From assembly GCF_040120695.1 (NCBI RefSeq), contig NZ_JBEEAC010000026.1:21490-85489 (forward strand): a DNA stretch of 64,000 nucleotides, in the 5' to 3' direction. The first letter of the stretch is position 1, and every line of letters begins with the position of its first letter. A program made the translations under genes and the position numbers. Shown here piece by piece: positions 8,177 through 14,917 of this stretch. This DNA is from Plantactinospora sp040120695 (GTDB lineage Bacteria > Actinomycetota > Actinomycetes > Mycobacteriales > Micromonosporaceae). The notes under the pieces were generated by a model. The model had not been told where the DNA came from. It saw only the letters and a program-made list of their open reading frames with translations, and ran no database searches.

Positions 8177-8638
8177 TCAGGGGTGGCGTTGCGCCGGCGG
8201 GTACTGCTGGCCGAAGTGCTCGTCCGGCCCCTCGGGCTGCCGGTTCGGTGCCCGGCCGGCGGCAACCAGCGCGTCCCGGATCTCGGTGAGCAGCTTGATC
8301 TCCTCGCTCGGCGCGGCCGGCGCCGGCTCCTCGCCCCGCCGGCGCCGCTCGGCGAGCTTGTTCAGCGGAAGGACCACCAGGAAGTAGAGCACGGCGGCGG
8401 TCATCAGGAAGGTGATGGTGGCGTTGACGAAGGCGGCCCAGTCGGCCACGGCCCCGTTCGGCAGCGTCCAGGTGCCCGCCGCGAGGTCCTTCTCGCCGCC
8501 GAACATGGTGATCAGCGGCTTCAGGAACGAGTTGGTGAACTGGGTGACCAGGCCGGTGAAGGCCGCGCCGATGACCACGCCGACGGCGAGGTCGACGACG
8601 TGGCCCCGCATGATGAAGTCTTTGAAGCCCTTGAGCAT
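8177..8638 (-). CDS. mscL: Large-conductance mechanosensitive channel MscL
   Basis: A 153-residue membrane protein. It begins MLKGFKDFIMRGHVVDLAVG, the family's amphipathic N-terminal helix running into TM1 (VVDLAVGVVIGAAFTGLV). TM2 is ATITFLMTAAVLYFLVVLPL, followed by the charged cluster AERRRRGEE and a cytoplasmic helix (EEIKLLTEIRDALV). MscL pentamers open under membrane tension to release solutes after hypo-osmotic shock. The C-terminus carries about 25 extra residues rich in Pro and Gln, common in actinomycetes. It is transcribed alone; a CTGGAG lies just before the ATG. Confidence 0.97.
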   Translation of the reverse strand: MLKGFKDFIMRGHVVDLAVGVVIGAAFTGLVTQFTNSFLKPLITMFGGEKDLAAGTWTLPNGAVADWAAFVNATITFLMTAAVLYFLVVLPLNKLAERRRRGEEPAPAAPSEEIKLLTEIRDALVAAGRAPNRQPEGPDEHFGQQYPPAQRHP

Positions 8639-8795
8639 TGGCGTCTCCAGGTTGCCGGATCCGTGTCGGTCGACAACCTAGTGCCTGGCGCGTGGCGGAC
8701 GAAAAGCGGCAGGGTGCCCGGTGGCGGATCGGCCGGGCCGGGCCGCCGGTCGGTGGCGGCCTGCCCTGCCGCCGGTCGGTGGTGGGCCGGATCCG
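8639..8795. other. Gap with a 15-bp direct repeat
   Basis: The gap between mscL and the STAS gene contains GCCGCCGGTCGGTGG twice (8742-8756 and 8768-8782). No gene or clear terminator is visible. The repeat looks like local slippage rather than an operator. Confidence 0.4.
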
Positions 8796-9149
8796 TCAGT
8801 CGGTGACGGTGCGGCCGCCGGCCACCGCCTCGTCCACCGTGGCGTGCGTCTGGAGCACCTCCACCAGACCGCTGACCTCCAGGATGCGCAGCACCCCCCG
8901 GCGCGGCGCCGCCAGCCGGACGATGCCGCCGGCCTCGTCGGCGCTGTTGCGGGCACGGACGAAGACGGAGAGCCCGGTGGAGTCGCAGAACGTGAGATCG
9001 GCCAGGTCGAAGACCAGTCGGTGGTGTCCCTTCTCCAGCAGGTCCGTGATCTGGTCCTGCAGTTGCGGCGCGGTGGCCATGTCGAGTTCGCCCGCGACCG
9101 ACACGACGACGACGTCGGCCCGTTCCTCGGTGTGCACCGTCAGGGACAT
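8796..9149 (-). CDS. STAS-domain anti-sigma factor antagonist (SpoIIAA/RsbV-like)
   Basis: A 117-residue single STAS domain. VVSVAGELDMATAPQL and LTFCDSTGLSVFV are the two hallmark segments; the Ser of the DSTGL motif (about residue 61) is the usual phosphorylation site. Unphosphorylated antagonists of this type bind GHKL anti-sigma kinases and so free a sigma factor. The start at 9149 has a good site (CCAGGAGGTCGCG). The frame is open far upstream to 9581, but that part overlaps the divergent epimerase gene and is not real. No kinase or sigma gene is adjacent; the OsaC-like protein at 19641 is a possible partner in the cell. Confidence 0.9.
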   Translation of the reverse strand: MSLTVHTEERADVVVVSVAGELDMATAPQLQDQITDLLEKGHHRLVFDLADLTFCDSTGLSVFVRARNSADEAGGIVRLAAPRRGVLRILEVSGLVEVLQTHATVDEAVAGGRTVTD

Positions 9150-9317
9150 TCGCGACCTCCTGGGATATCGGTCGAACCGTACTTTACATCCGGGCCGGTA
9201 CGCATGACGGGCGGCGGAACTCGGCCCTCGGCCGGCGGTGCCCCGGCGCCGGTGGACCTGATCCGCCCTGCGCGAACAGGGGTTACCGAAGGCCGTCCCA
9301 CCGGGCACCATCGCCGG

Positions 9318-10310
9318 ATGCGAACCCTCATCCTCGGCGGCACCGTGTTCCTCGGCCGGGCCGTCGCCCGGCAGGCCCTCACCGCCGGCCACGATGTCAC
9401 CTGCGCCGCCCGGGGCTCGTCCGGGGACCCGGTGGACGGCGTCCGCTTCGTCCGGGTGGACCGCACCGACCCGGCCGGCCTGGCCGGGCTCACCGGCGAG
9501 TTCGACCTGGTCGTCGACGTGACCCGGCACCCCGACCAGGTCCGGCACGCGGCCGCCGCGCTCGCCGGTCGAGTGGGACACTTCACCTTCGTCTCGACCG
9601 TCTCGGTGTACGCGGACACCACCACGGTCGGCCAGCGGGTCGACACCGCGCCGGTACTGGCCCCCGCGCCGCCGGACGCGGAGGACCCGGCGCTCTCCGC
9701 GGAGTCGTACGGCGCCTGCAAGGTGAGCTGTGAGCAGCTCGTGACGGAGGCGTTCGGTGCCGACCGGGTCTTCGTCTGCCGGGCCGGCCTGATCGTCGGC
9801 CCGGAGGATCCGAGCGGGCGCTTCGAGTACTGGGTCCGGCGGGCGGCCCGGGGTGGCGAGGTCCTCGCGCCCGGCTCACCGGACGACGCGGTGCAGTTGG
9901 TGGACGTACGCGATCTGGCCGCCTGGATCGTCGCCGCCGGTGAGCGCGGACTTATCGGGACGTACGACGGCGCCGGTGCGCCGATGACCCGGGCCCGATT
10001 CCTGGCCGACGTACTCCCCGACGGCGCCGCCCTGAGCTGGGTGACCCAGGAGTTCCTGGCGGAGCGGGGGGTTCAGCCCTGGGCCGGCCCCCGGTCGTTG
10101 CCGCTGTGGTTGCCGGTGCCCGAGTACGCCGGCATCCTGAGCCGGGATGTGACCCCGAGCCTGGCGGCCGGGCTGCGGACCCGGCCGCTTGCCGAGACGG
10201 CCCGGGACACCGCGGGCTGGTTGGCGACGGCCGGCCCGGAGGCGGGCCAGCGGATCGGGCTCACCGAGGTCGAGGAGGCCGAACTTCTCGCCGCCTGGCA
10301 CGCCCGCTGA
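9318..10310 (+). CDS. NAD(P)-dependent epimerase/dehydratase (extended SDR)
   Basis: A 330-residue Rossmann enzyme. The N-terminus TLILGGTVFLGRAVARQAL is the nucleotide-binding strand and loop of extended SDR proteins, in the variant GGTxFLG common in actinobacterial sugar-epimerase-like proteins. VSTVSVYAD and YGACKVSCE supply the catalytic Ser-Tyr-Lys (YGACK). The substrate cannot be read from the sequence; relatives act on nucleotide sugars or are uncharacterised. The gene stands alone, divergent from the STAS gene and convergent with the DUF4352-like gene. A start at the first ATG gives a full Rossmann strand. Confidence 0.85.
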   Translation: MRTLILGGTVFLGRAVARQALTAGHDVTCAARGSSGDPVDGVRFVRVDRTDPAGLAGLTGEFDLVVDVTRHPDQVRHAAAALAGRVGHFTFVSTVSVYADTTTVGQRVDTAPVLAPAPPDAEDPALSAESYGACKVSCEQLVTEAFGADRVFVCRAGLIVGPEDPSGRFEYWVRRAARGGEVLAPGSPDDAVQLVDVRDLAAWIVAAGERGLIGTYDGAGAPMTRARFLADVLPDGAALSWVTQEFLAERGVQPWAGPRSLPLWLPVPEYAGILSRDVTPSLAAGLRTRPLAETARDTAGWLATAGPEAGQRIGLTEVEEAELLAAWHAR

Positions 10311-10320
10311 CCGCCGCCCG

Positions 10321-10355
10321 TCCGGTTCTGCCGTCCCCTCCGGTTCTGCCGTCCC
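10321..10355. repeat. 17-bp tandem direct repeat between convergent genes
   Basis: TCCGGTTCTGCCGTCCC occurs at 10321-10337 and again at 10339-10355 (period 18 bp), just after the epimerase stop. No hairpin is evident. It is probably a slippage product in the 3' gap. Confidence 0.5.
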
Positions 10356-10374
10356 GTCGGTCCGGTCGGCCCGG

Positions 10375-11397
10375 CTATCCGGTGCGGACCTGGATTCCGG
10401 GCGAGGTCGCGGAGGCGCGTAGCCGGAGCCGGACGATCCGGGTGTCGGGCGGGATGTCGTAGACGACCGCGCCGGTGACCCGGTTGCCGGGGTTGATCTC
10501 GTCGAGGAAGCCGAGCTGGTCGGCGTTGGCCAGCAGTCCGGCCGAGCTGTCCACCCCGAACCGCTGTCCCGCCGGCCCGTACGCGATCTGGAGGCCGTCC
10601 TGGAACGTCACCGGTCGGCGGCCCAGGTTCCGTACCGCCAGGTCGACCAGGCAGAACTGCCCGACCGCGAGTTGGCTGACCAGGGGGTCGCCGACCTCGG
10701 TGACACCGCAGCGCACCCGCTGCACCTGGAACTCGAGGTCGCCGTCCCGGGCCGGCTGGTTGAGGCCGACGACTCGGGGAGCCCGGTCGCGCAGCCCGTT
10801 GTAGAAGCCCGGTCCCCAGACCAGCGCGACCACGGCGGCGGCCACGCAGCAGCAGGAGAGGACCGCTGCGACGAGGCCGAGTACGAACCACCACCGCCGG
10901 TCGGTCGGCCGTACGAACTCGGGAACCTTGACGGTGCCGCCGGGCGGTGCGTGTCCCGCCTCCGGTCCTGCCCCGCCCTCCGGGCCGGTCGGTCCAGAGG
11001 CCCAGGTCGGCGGCGGAGGCGCTGGCGGCGGGTAACCGCCCAGCGGCGGCGTGCTGACCCGGGTCTGCGGCGTGGACCAGTCCGGCGGGGAGGGCGGGCC
11101 CGCGCCGGGCGCGATCGTGTCCGGAAAGCGGCCGGTCAGCGGTATCGGATCCGGGACCTCGTCGATGTTCGGTCCGGCCGCCGGATCCGGGCTCGGCTCC
11201 CGGCTCGGCCCCTCCGGCGGCGGTGGATCGATCGCCCAGTCCCACGCCTGGGGGACCGGCTCGACCGGCCGATCCCCGCCCGTCGGCGGCTCACCGGCAT
11301 CGCCCGTCGGCGGCTCGCCGGAACCGTCCACTGGCGGCTCGCCGGAACCGCCGCCGGGCCGGTACGGCTGCCCGCCGGTCTGGTCGGGGCTGGTCAT
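10375..11397 (-). CDS. Membrane-anchored DUF4352-like protein with proline-rich N-terminus
   Basis: A 340-residue protein in three parts. Residues 1 to about 165 are Pro/Gly-rich with repeated GEPPTGG-type units. One membrane helix follows (WWFVLGLVAAVLSCCCVAAAVVALVW). The extracellular C-terminal domain (about 200-340) matches DUF4352-like immunoglobulin-fold domains (CGVTEVGDPL, QFCLVDLAVRNLGRRPVTF, ALVYDIPPDT-like pattern). The start at 11397 follows GAGGATCACG; an in-frame ATG at 11451 lacks a site. A TACTAT -10-like box lies at 11437-11432. Function unknown; such proteins sit on the cell surface. Confidence 0.8.
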   Translation of the reverse strand: MTSPDQTGGQPYRPGGGSGEPPVDGSGEPPTGDAGEPPTGGDRPVEPVPQAWDWAIDPPPPEGPSREPSPDPAAGPNIDEVPDPIPLTGRFPDTIAPGAGPPSPPDWSTPQTRVSTPPLGGYPPPAPPPPTWASGPTGPEGGAGPEAGHAPPGGTVKVPEFVRPTDRRWWFVLGLVAAVLSCCCVAAAVVALVWGPGFYNGLRDRAPRVVGLNQPARDGDLEFQVQRVRCGVTEVGDPLVSQLAVGQFCLVDLAVRNLGRRPVTFQDGLQIAYGPAGQRFGVDSSAGLLANADQLGFLDEINPGNRVTGAVVYDIPPDTRIVRLRLRASATSPGIQVRTG

Positions 11398-11553
11398 CGT
11401 GATCCTCGTATCATCCGTGTTCTCTGGCCAAATAGTAGGCTTTAGTCGCATTCATCCCGGTCAGGATCGCCATCTTCGTACCCGGCGGCCGGCGGGAGCG
11501 GCCGGCCGAACCGCTCCGGACCGGCTGCTGAGCCGGGGTGGCAGGATGATCGG

Positions 11554-12510
11554 GTGGATCTCCTTACCGTCGATGACGTACGGGCCGCGGCAGGTCACCT
11601 CTTCGGGTTGGTGCTGCGTACGCCGCTGCTGCCCTGCCGTTGGGACGACCAGCTCTGGCTGAAGCCGGAGAGCCTGCAACCGGTCGGCTCGTTCAAGCTG
11701 CGCGGCGCGACGCACGCGGTGGCCCGGCTCGACGCCGGCCAGCGGGCCCGGGGCGTGGTCACGCACTCCTCCGGCAACCACGGACAGGCGCTCGCCTACG
11801 CCGCCCGGGCCCGGCGCGTGCCGTGCACGGTGGTGATCCCCGAGGGCGCTCCGGCGACAAAGATCGACCAGGTGCGCGCCCTGGGCGCCGAGGTACGCGT
11901 GGTCGACCCGGCCGACCGGCTACCGGTCGCCGAGGCGATCGCCGTCGAGCAGGGCCGGACCCTGGTCCCGCCCTTCGACGACCGGCGGGTCATCGCCGGT
12001 CAGGGCACCATCGGGCTGGAGGTGCTGACGGACATGCCGGACCTGGACGTGGTGCTGGTGCCGGTCGGCGGGGGCGGGCTCGCCTCCGGGGTCGCCACGG
12101 CGGTCAAGGCGTTGCGCCCGGAGACCCGGGTCATCGGGGTCGAACCGGAACTCGCCGCCGACGCCGCCGAGTCGTTGCGCGGCGGGGAGCTGCGGCAGTG
12201 GGAACCGGCCCGCACCTACCGCACCAGCGCGGACGGGCTGCGGACCAACCTCTCCGCGCTGACCTTCGCACACCTGCGCGCCCGGTTGGACGGCATCGTG
12301 ACGGTCAGCGAGGAGGAGATCGCCGCCGCGACGACCCGGCTGGTCCGGGCCGCCCGGCTGGTGGTGGAGCCGAGCGGTGCGGTGGCCACCGCCGCCCGGA
12401 TGTTCCACGCCGCCGAGCTGCCCGCTGGGCGTACGGTGGCGGTGGTGAGCGGCGGCAACGTCGACCCGGCGGTACTGGCGGCCGCCGCCGGCCGTCCCGA
12501 CGCGGGCTGA
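11554..12510 (+). CDS. Threonine/serine dehydratase-like PLP enzyme
   Basis: A 318-residue fold-type II PLP enzyme. SFKLRGA carries the Schiff-base lysine K48, SSGNHGQALAYAA binds the substrate carboxylate, and GGGGLASG (about 172) binds the cofactor phosphate. VEPSGAVATAA near the C-terminus is typical of threonine ammonia-lyase and serine racemase relatives. There is no C-terminal ACT domain, so it should be a catabolic, non-feedback-inhibited form that deaminates Thr or Ser to 2-oxo acids. The GTG start is preceded at 6 bases by CAGGAT, a possible -10 box for a leaderless message. Exact substrate uncertain. Confidence 0.88.
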   Translation: MDLLTVDDVRAAAGHLFGLVLRTPLLPCRWDDQLWLKPESLQPVGSFKLRGATHAVARLDAGQRARGVVTHSSGNHGQALAYAARARRVPCTVVIPEGAPATKIDQVRALGAEVRVVDPADRLPVAEAIAVEQGRTLVPPFDDRRVIAGQGTIGLEVLTDMPDLDVVLVPVGGGGLASGVATAVKALRPETRVIGVEPELAADAAESLRGGELRQWEPARTYRTSADGLRTNLSALTFAHLRARLDGIVTVSEEEIAAATTRLVRAARLVVEPSGAVATAARMFHAAELPAGRTVAVVSGGNVDPAVLAAAAGRPDAG

Positions 12511-12787
12511 CGGCGCGCCAGATGCCGGCGGCGAACGCGATCAGCGCCAACCGGCAGCCGGTTGACGGCGTGACGAGCCGGCCCGACCGGGCCGACCAGC
12601 GGTGTTACCTACCCGGCACCGCCGCCCGGAGCCGGTCCGGCCGGCGCCGTCCAGATCGCCGACCTGGTGTTGCTGCCTCGGGGTGGAGTGCGGGCGGGCG
12701 TTCCTCCGTGAGCTGCCCGCGCGCTGACTGCGACGGGGACCACCGAGTGCGCATGTACGGCCGGAGTTTCCGATCGTACGGCGATCC
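12511..12787. other. Gap without recognised gene
   Basis: These 277 bp lie between the dehydratase and vapC. Frames on both strands give only Arg/Pro-rich shadow translations. I see no RNA gene and no strong hairpin. Confidence 0.4.
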
Positions 12788-13204
12788 TTAGCCAGCCAGG
12801 GATTCAATCGGCTGGCCCGTGACTGCGGCGATGAGGTCGAAGTCCTTGTCGACGGCGAGGACGGTCAGCCCGGTCTTCTCAGCGGTCGCCGCGATCAGCA
12901 GGTCGGGAATTGACGGGGCGCGGTGCTGACCACGGTCGGCGAGCAGCATCTGGACCTCCAGGGCCCGGTCCTCGATAGCAGGTGTGAGGTGTTCGACCGG
13001 CATCAGGGACAGCGGTGGGGCGGCGAACTGTCGACGTCCCGTTTCTCCGGAACGCACTGAGTAGCCGAGTTCGAGTCGCGTGATTGAGGAGAGCCGGACG
13101 AGTCCGCGGCTGATGCGTGCGCTCCACTCGTCGCGGTTCGCCGTCTGGCCGAGCTGGAGCCGAATGTACGCGGACTTGTCGATCAGCCAGCTCGTCACCG
13201 CCAC
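12788..13204 (-). CDS. vapC: VapC-family PIN-domain toxin
   Basis: A 138-residue PIN-domain ribonuclease. The first acidic residue is in SWLIDKSAY (D9), the conserved Glu in TRLELGYS, and the later Asp residues in PSIPDLLIAATA and AVDKDFDLIA; together they make the metal site. VapC toxins cut tRNA or rRNA when the antitoxin is degraded. Length and motifs are normal for the family, so it should be active. Its start overlaps the end of vapB by 10 bp, which keeps antitoxin synthesis first. The cut target cannot be predicted. Confidence 0.93.
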   Translation of the reverse strand: MAVTSWLIDKSAYIRLQLGQTANRDEWSARISRGLVRLSSITRLELGYSVRSGETGRRQFAAPPLSLMPVEHLTPAIEDRALEVQMLLADRGQHRAPSIPDLLIAATAEKTGLTVLAVDKDFDLIAAVTGQPIESLAG

Positions 13205-13419
13205 GCGGCCTCCATCACCGCGGGATCGGCCAGGTCCGCGAAAGCCTCCGCGGACCGTTGCCAGTCTTCAACGGTGACCGTCCGTTCGCCGGCAGGGCTG
13301 ATGTTCTCCTCGAACTTCCGGCGCAGGTACTCGTTGCGGGACAGCCCGAGGTTGGCGGCCGCAGCGTCGATGCGGTCGACGGCTTCTTGGCTGAGGTCAC
13401 GGATGAGGATGTTGGGCAT
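13195..13419 (-). CDS. vapB: VapB-type antitoxin
   Basis: A 74-residue protein starting MPNILIRDLSQEAVDRI, a ribbon-helix-helix DNA-binding domain (strand ILIRDL, helices around residues 10-40). The C-terminal half (VEDWQRSAEAFADLADPAVMEAAWR) should wrap the toxin groove. The start at 13419 has a GGAGG site 6 bases upstream; the frame extends to 13455, but that part overlaps the operator. It is first in the vapBC operon and probably represses it by binding the palindrome at 13447-13462, with VapC as co-repressor. Confidence 0.92.
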   Translation of the reverse strand: MPNILIRDLSQEAVDRIDAAAANLGLSRNEYLRRKFEENISPAGERTVTVEDWQRSAEAFADLADPAVMEAAWR

Positions 13420-13446
13420 GTGCACCTCCGATCCAGGATCGGACGA

Positions 13447-13462
13447 TGATATCACGATATCA
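13447..13462. promoter_or_regulatory. vapBC operator palindrome
   Basis: TGATATC-AC-GATATCA is a perfect inverted repeat with a 2-bp spacer. It can also be read as two direct GATATCAC units (13448-13463). It lies 28 bp before the vapB start in an unusually AT-rich patch and is the likely site where the VapB ribbon-helix-helix dimers bind. Confidence 0.7.
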
Positions 13463-13547
13463 CGCGCCGACCGGATCGACCCAGATATGCCAGGTCCATC
13501 CTATCGAGCAGGGCTCCGGCAAGGTGGCGATACAGCGGCCGAGGAGT

Positions 13548-13589
13548 GACGACCGGCCCCGCACCGAGCCCGGTGCGGGGCCGGTCGTC
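13548..13589 (-). terminator. Strong hairpin terminator after the GH16 gene
   Basis: A perfect 19-bp stem (arms 13548-13566 and 13571-13589) with a 4-base loop. It lies 36 bp past the glucanase stop, between that gene and vapB, so it insulates vapBC from read-through. There is no T tract, as is common in actinomycetes. Confidence 0.88.
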
Positions 13590-13624
13590 GCGGCGGGTCG
13601 GCGTACCGCCGCGCGTCTGGTTCC

Positions 13625-14842
13625 TCAGGCGCGTCGCCACTTCTGGTTGGCGCCGCCGGTGCACTCCCAGAGCTGGAGCTTGGCGCCGTTGGCGGTGCTC
13701 CAGTCGCGTACGTCGACGCACTTGTTCGCCTGCGGGTTCACCAGGTCACCGGCCGAACTCAGCACGAACTGCTGGGCCGGATTCCCGTTGCAGCCGACGA
13801 TCTGGATGTTGGCGCCGTTCGCCGTCGAGCCGTTCGCCACGTCCATGCACTTGCCCATCGCCCGGACCGTCCCGCCGGTGAACGTCCAGCGCTGCGCGAC
13901 GGTGCCGTTGCAGTCCCAGATCTGCAACTGGGTGCCGTCGGCCGGGTTGGCGCCGGGGATGTCGATGCACTTGTCGGCGAGCCCGACGATCTGGCTGCCG
14001 GTGCCGGGATTGCCGCCGCCGGTGTTCCAGGCCCAGACCCGGACGTAGTCGACCAGCATCTGCTGCGGGAAGGTGGTGCTGGCGTCGGGGTAGCCCGGCC
14101 AGTGGCCGCCGACCGCCACGTTCATGATCATGAAGAACGGGTGGTCGTAGACCCAGCGGTTACCGTTCAGGTCGGCCGGGGTCTTGCGGCCGTACTGGAT
14201 GCCGTCGACGTACCAGGTGATCGAGTCCGGCGCCCAGTCCACCGTGAAGGTGTGGAAGGCGTCGGCGAACGCCTGGCCGCCGGGGAGCGTGTAGCGGGAG
14301 CTGATCGCGCTGCCGCCGGCGTAGCCGGGGCCGTGCAGCGTGCCGTACACGTTGCCGGGCTCGCGCCCGATGTTCTCCATGATGTCGATCTCACCCTGGT
14401 CCGGCCAGGGCATGCCGCCGAGCATCCAGAACGCCGGCCAGATGCCCTGGCCGCGCGGCAGCTTCATCCGGGCCTCGAACCGGCCGTACGTCTGGGTGAA
14501 GCGGTCCGCGGTGAGCAGCCGCGCCGAGGTGTACTGGCAGCGGCCGTAGTGGCACTGGTAGTTCGCCGGATTCTCCCGGCGGGCGGTGATCACCAGGTTG
14601 CCGTTGCCGTCGTGCGCGGCGTTGCTGGTGCTGTTGGTGTAGTACTGCTGCTCGTTGTTGCCCCAGCCGCCACCGCCGATGTCGTACTTCCACTTGTTGC
14701 CGTCGGGCGGGGTGCCGGCTGCGGCGTTGAACTCGTCGCTCCAGGTGAGCGCGCCCGGCTCCGCGACGGCCGGGCTGGGCGGGGTGACCACCAGCGTCGC
14801 GGCGAGCAGGGCCAGGACGAGGGTGGCTCGGCGTGTACGCAT
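13625..14842 (-). CDS. Secreted GH16 endo-beta-1,3-glucanase with ricin-type CBM13
   Basis: A 405-residue secreted enzyme. Residues 1-27 form a Sec signal peptide ending AVA. The catalytic domain (about 30-275) carries GEIDIME near 150-156, the GH16 signature in which the two Glu are nucleophile and acid/base. The start LTWSDEFN and GIWPAFWML fit laminarinase-type enzymes. A short Gly/Pro linker leads to a beta-trefoil ricin-like domain (about 285-405) with three QxW-type repeats (QRWTF, QQFVL, QKWRR). It should cleave beta-1,3- or mixed-linkage glucans of fungal or plant walls. No clear ribosome site precedes ATG 14842; an in-frame codon at 14878 is less likely. A LacI-type palindrome lies just upstream. 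Confidence 0.93.
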   Translation of the reverse strand: MRTRRATLVLALLAATLVVTPPSPAVAEPGALTWSDEFNAAAGTPPDGNKWKYDIGGGGWGNNEQQYYTNSTSNAAHDGNGNLVITARRENPANYQCHYGRCQYTSARLLTADRFTQTYGRFEARMKLPRGQGIWPAFWMLGGMPWPDQGEIDIMENIGREPGNVYGTLHGPGYAGGSAISSRYTLPGGQAFADAFHTFTVDWAPDSITWYVDGIQYGRKTPADLNGNRWVYDHPFFMIMNVAVGGHWPGYPDASTTFPQQMLVDYVRVWAWNTGGGNPGTGSQIVGLADKCIDIPGANPADGTQLQIWDCNGTVAQRWTFTGGTVRAMGKCMDVANGSTANGANIQIVGCNGNPAQQFVLSSAGDLVNPQANKCVDVRDWSTANGAKLQLWECTGGANQKWRRA

Positions 14843-14860
14843 GTCAATGTTTCTACGCCA

Positions 14861-14872
14861 GAGAGCGCTTTC
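14861..14872. promoter_or_regulatory. LacI-type operator candidate before the GH16 gene
   Basis: GAGAGCGCTTTC is a near-palindrome around the central AGCGCT, the type of site used by LacI-family repressors of actinobacterial polysaccharide genes. It sits 19 bp before the glucanase start in an AT-richer stretch that also contains CTTGCAAG (14872-14879). Binding by a sugar-responsive repressor is inferred. Confidence 0.5.
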
Positions 14873-14917
14873 TTGCAAGGTTGTTAACTAAATCGGGAGT
14901 GATTGGCAGACTCCGCG

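Noticed and set aside
12541..12807. 88-codon frame between the dehydratase and vapC
   Set aside because: Arg/Gly/Pro-rich shadow without ribosome site, overlapping the vapC 3' end.
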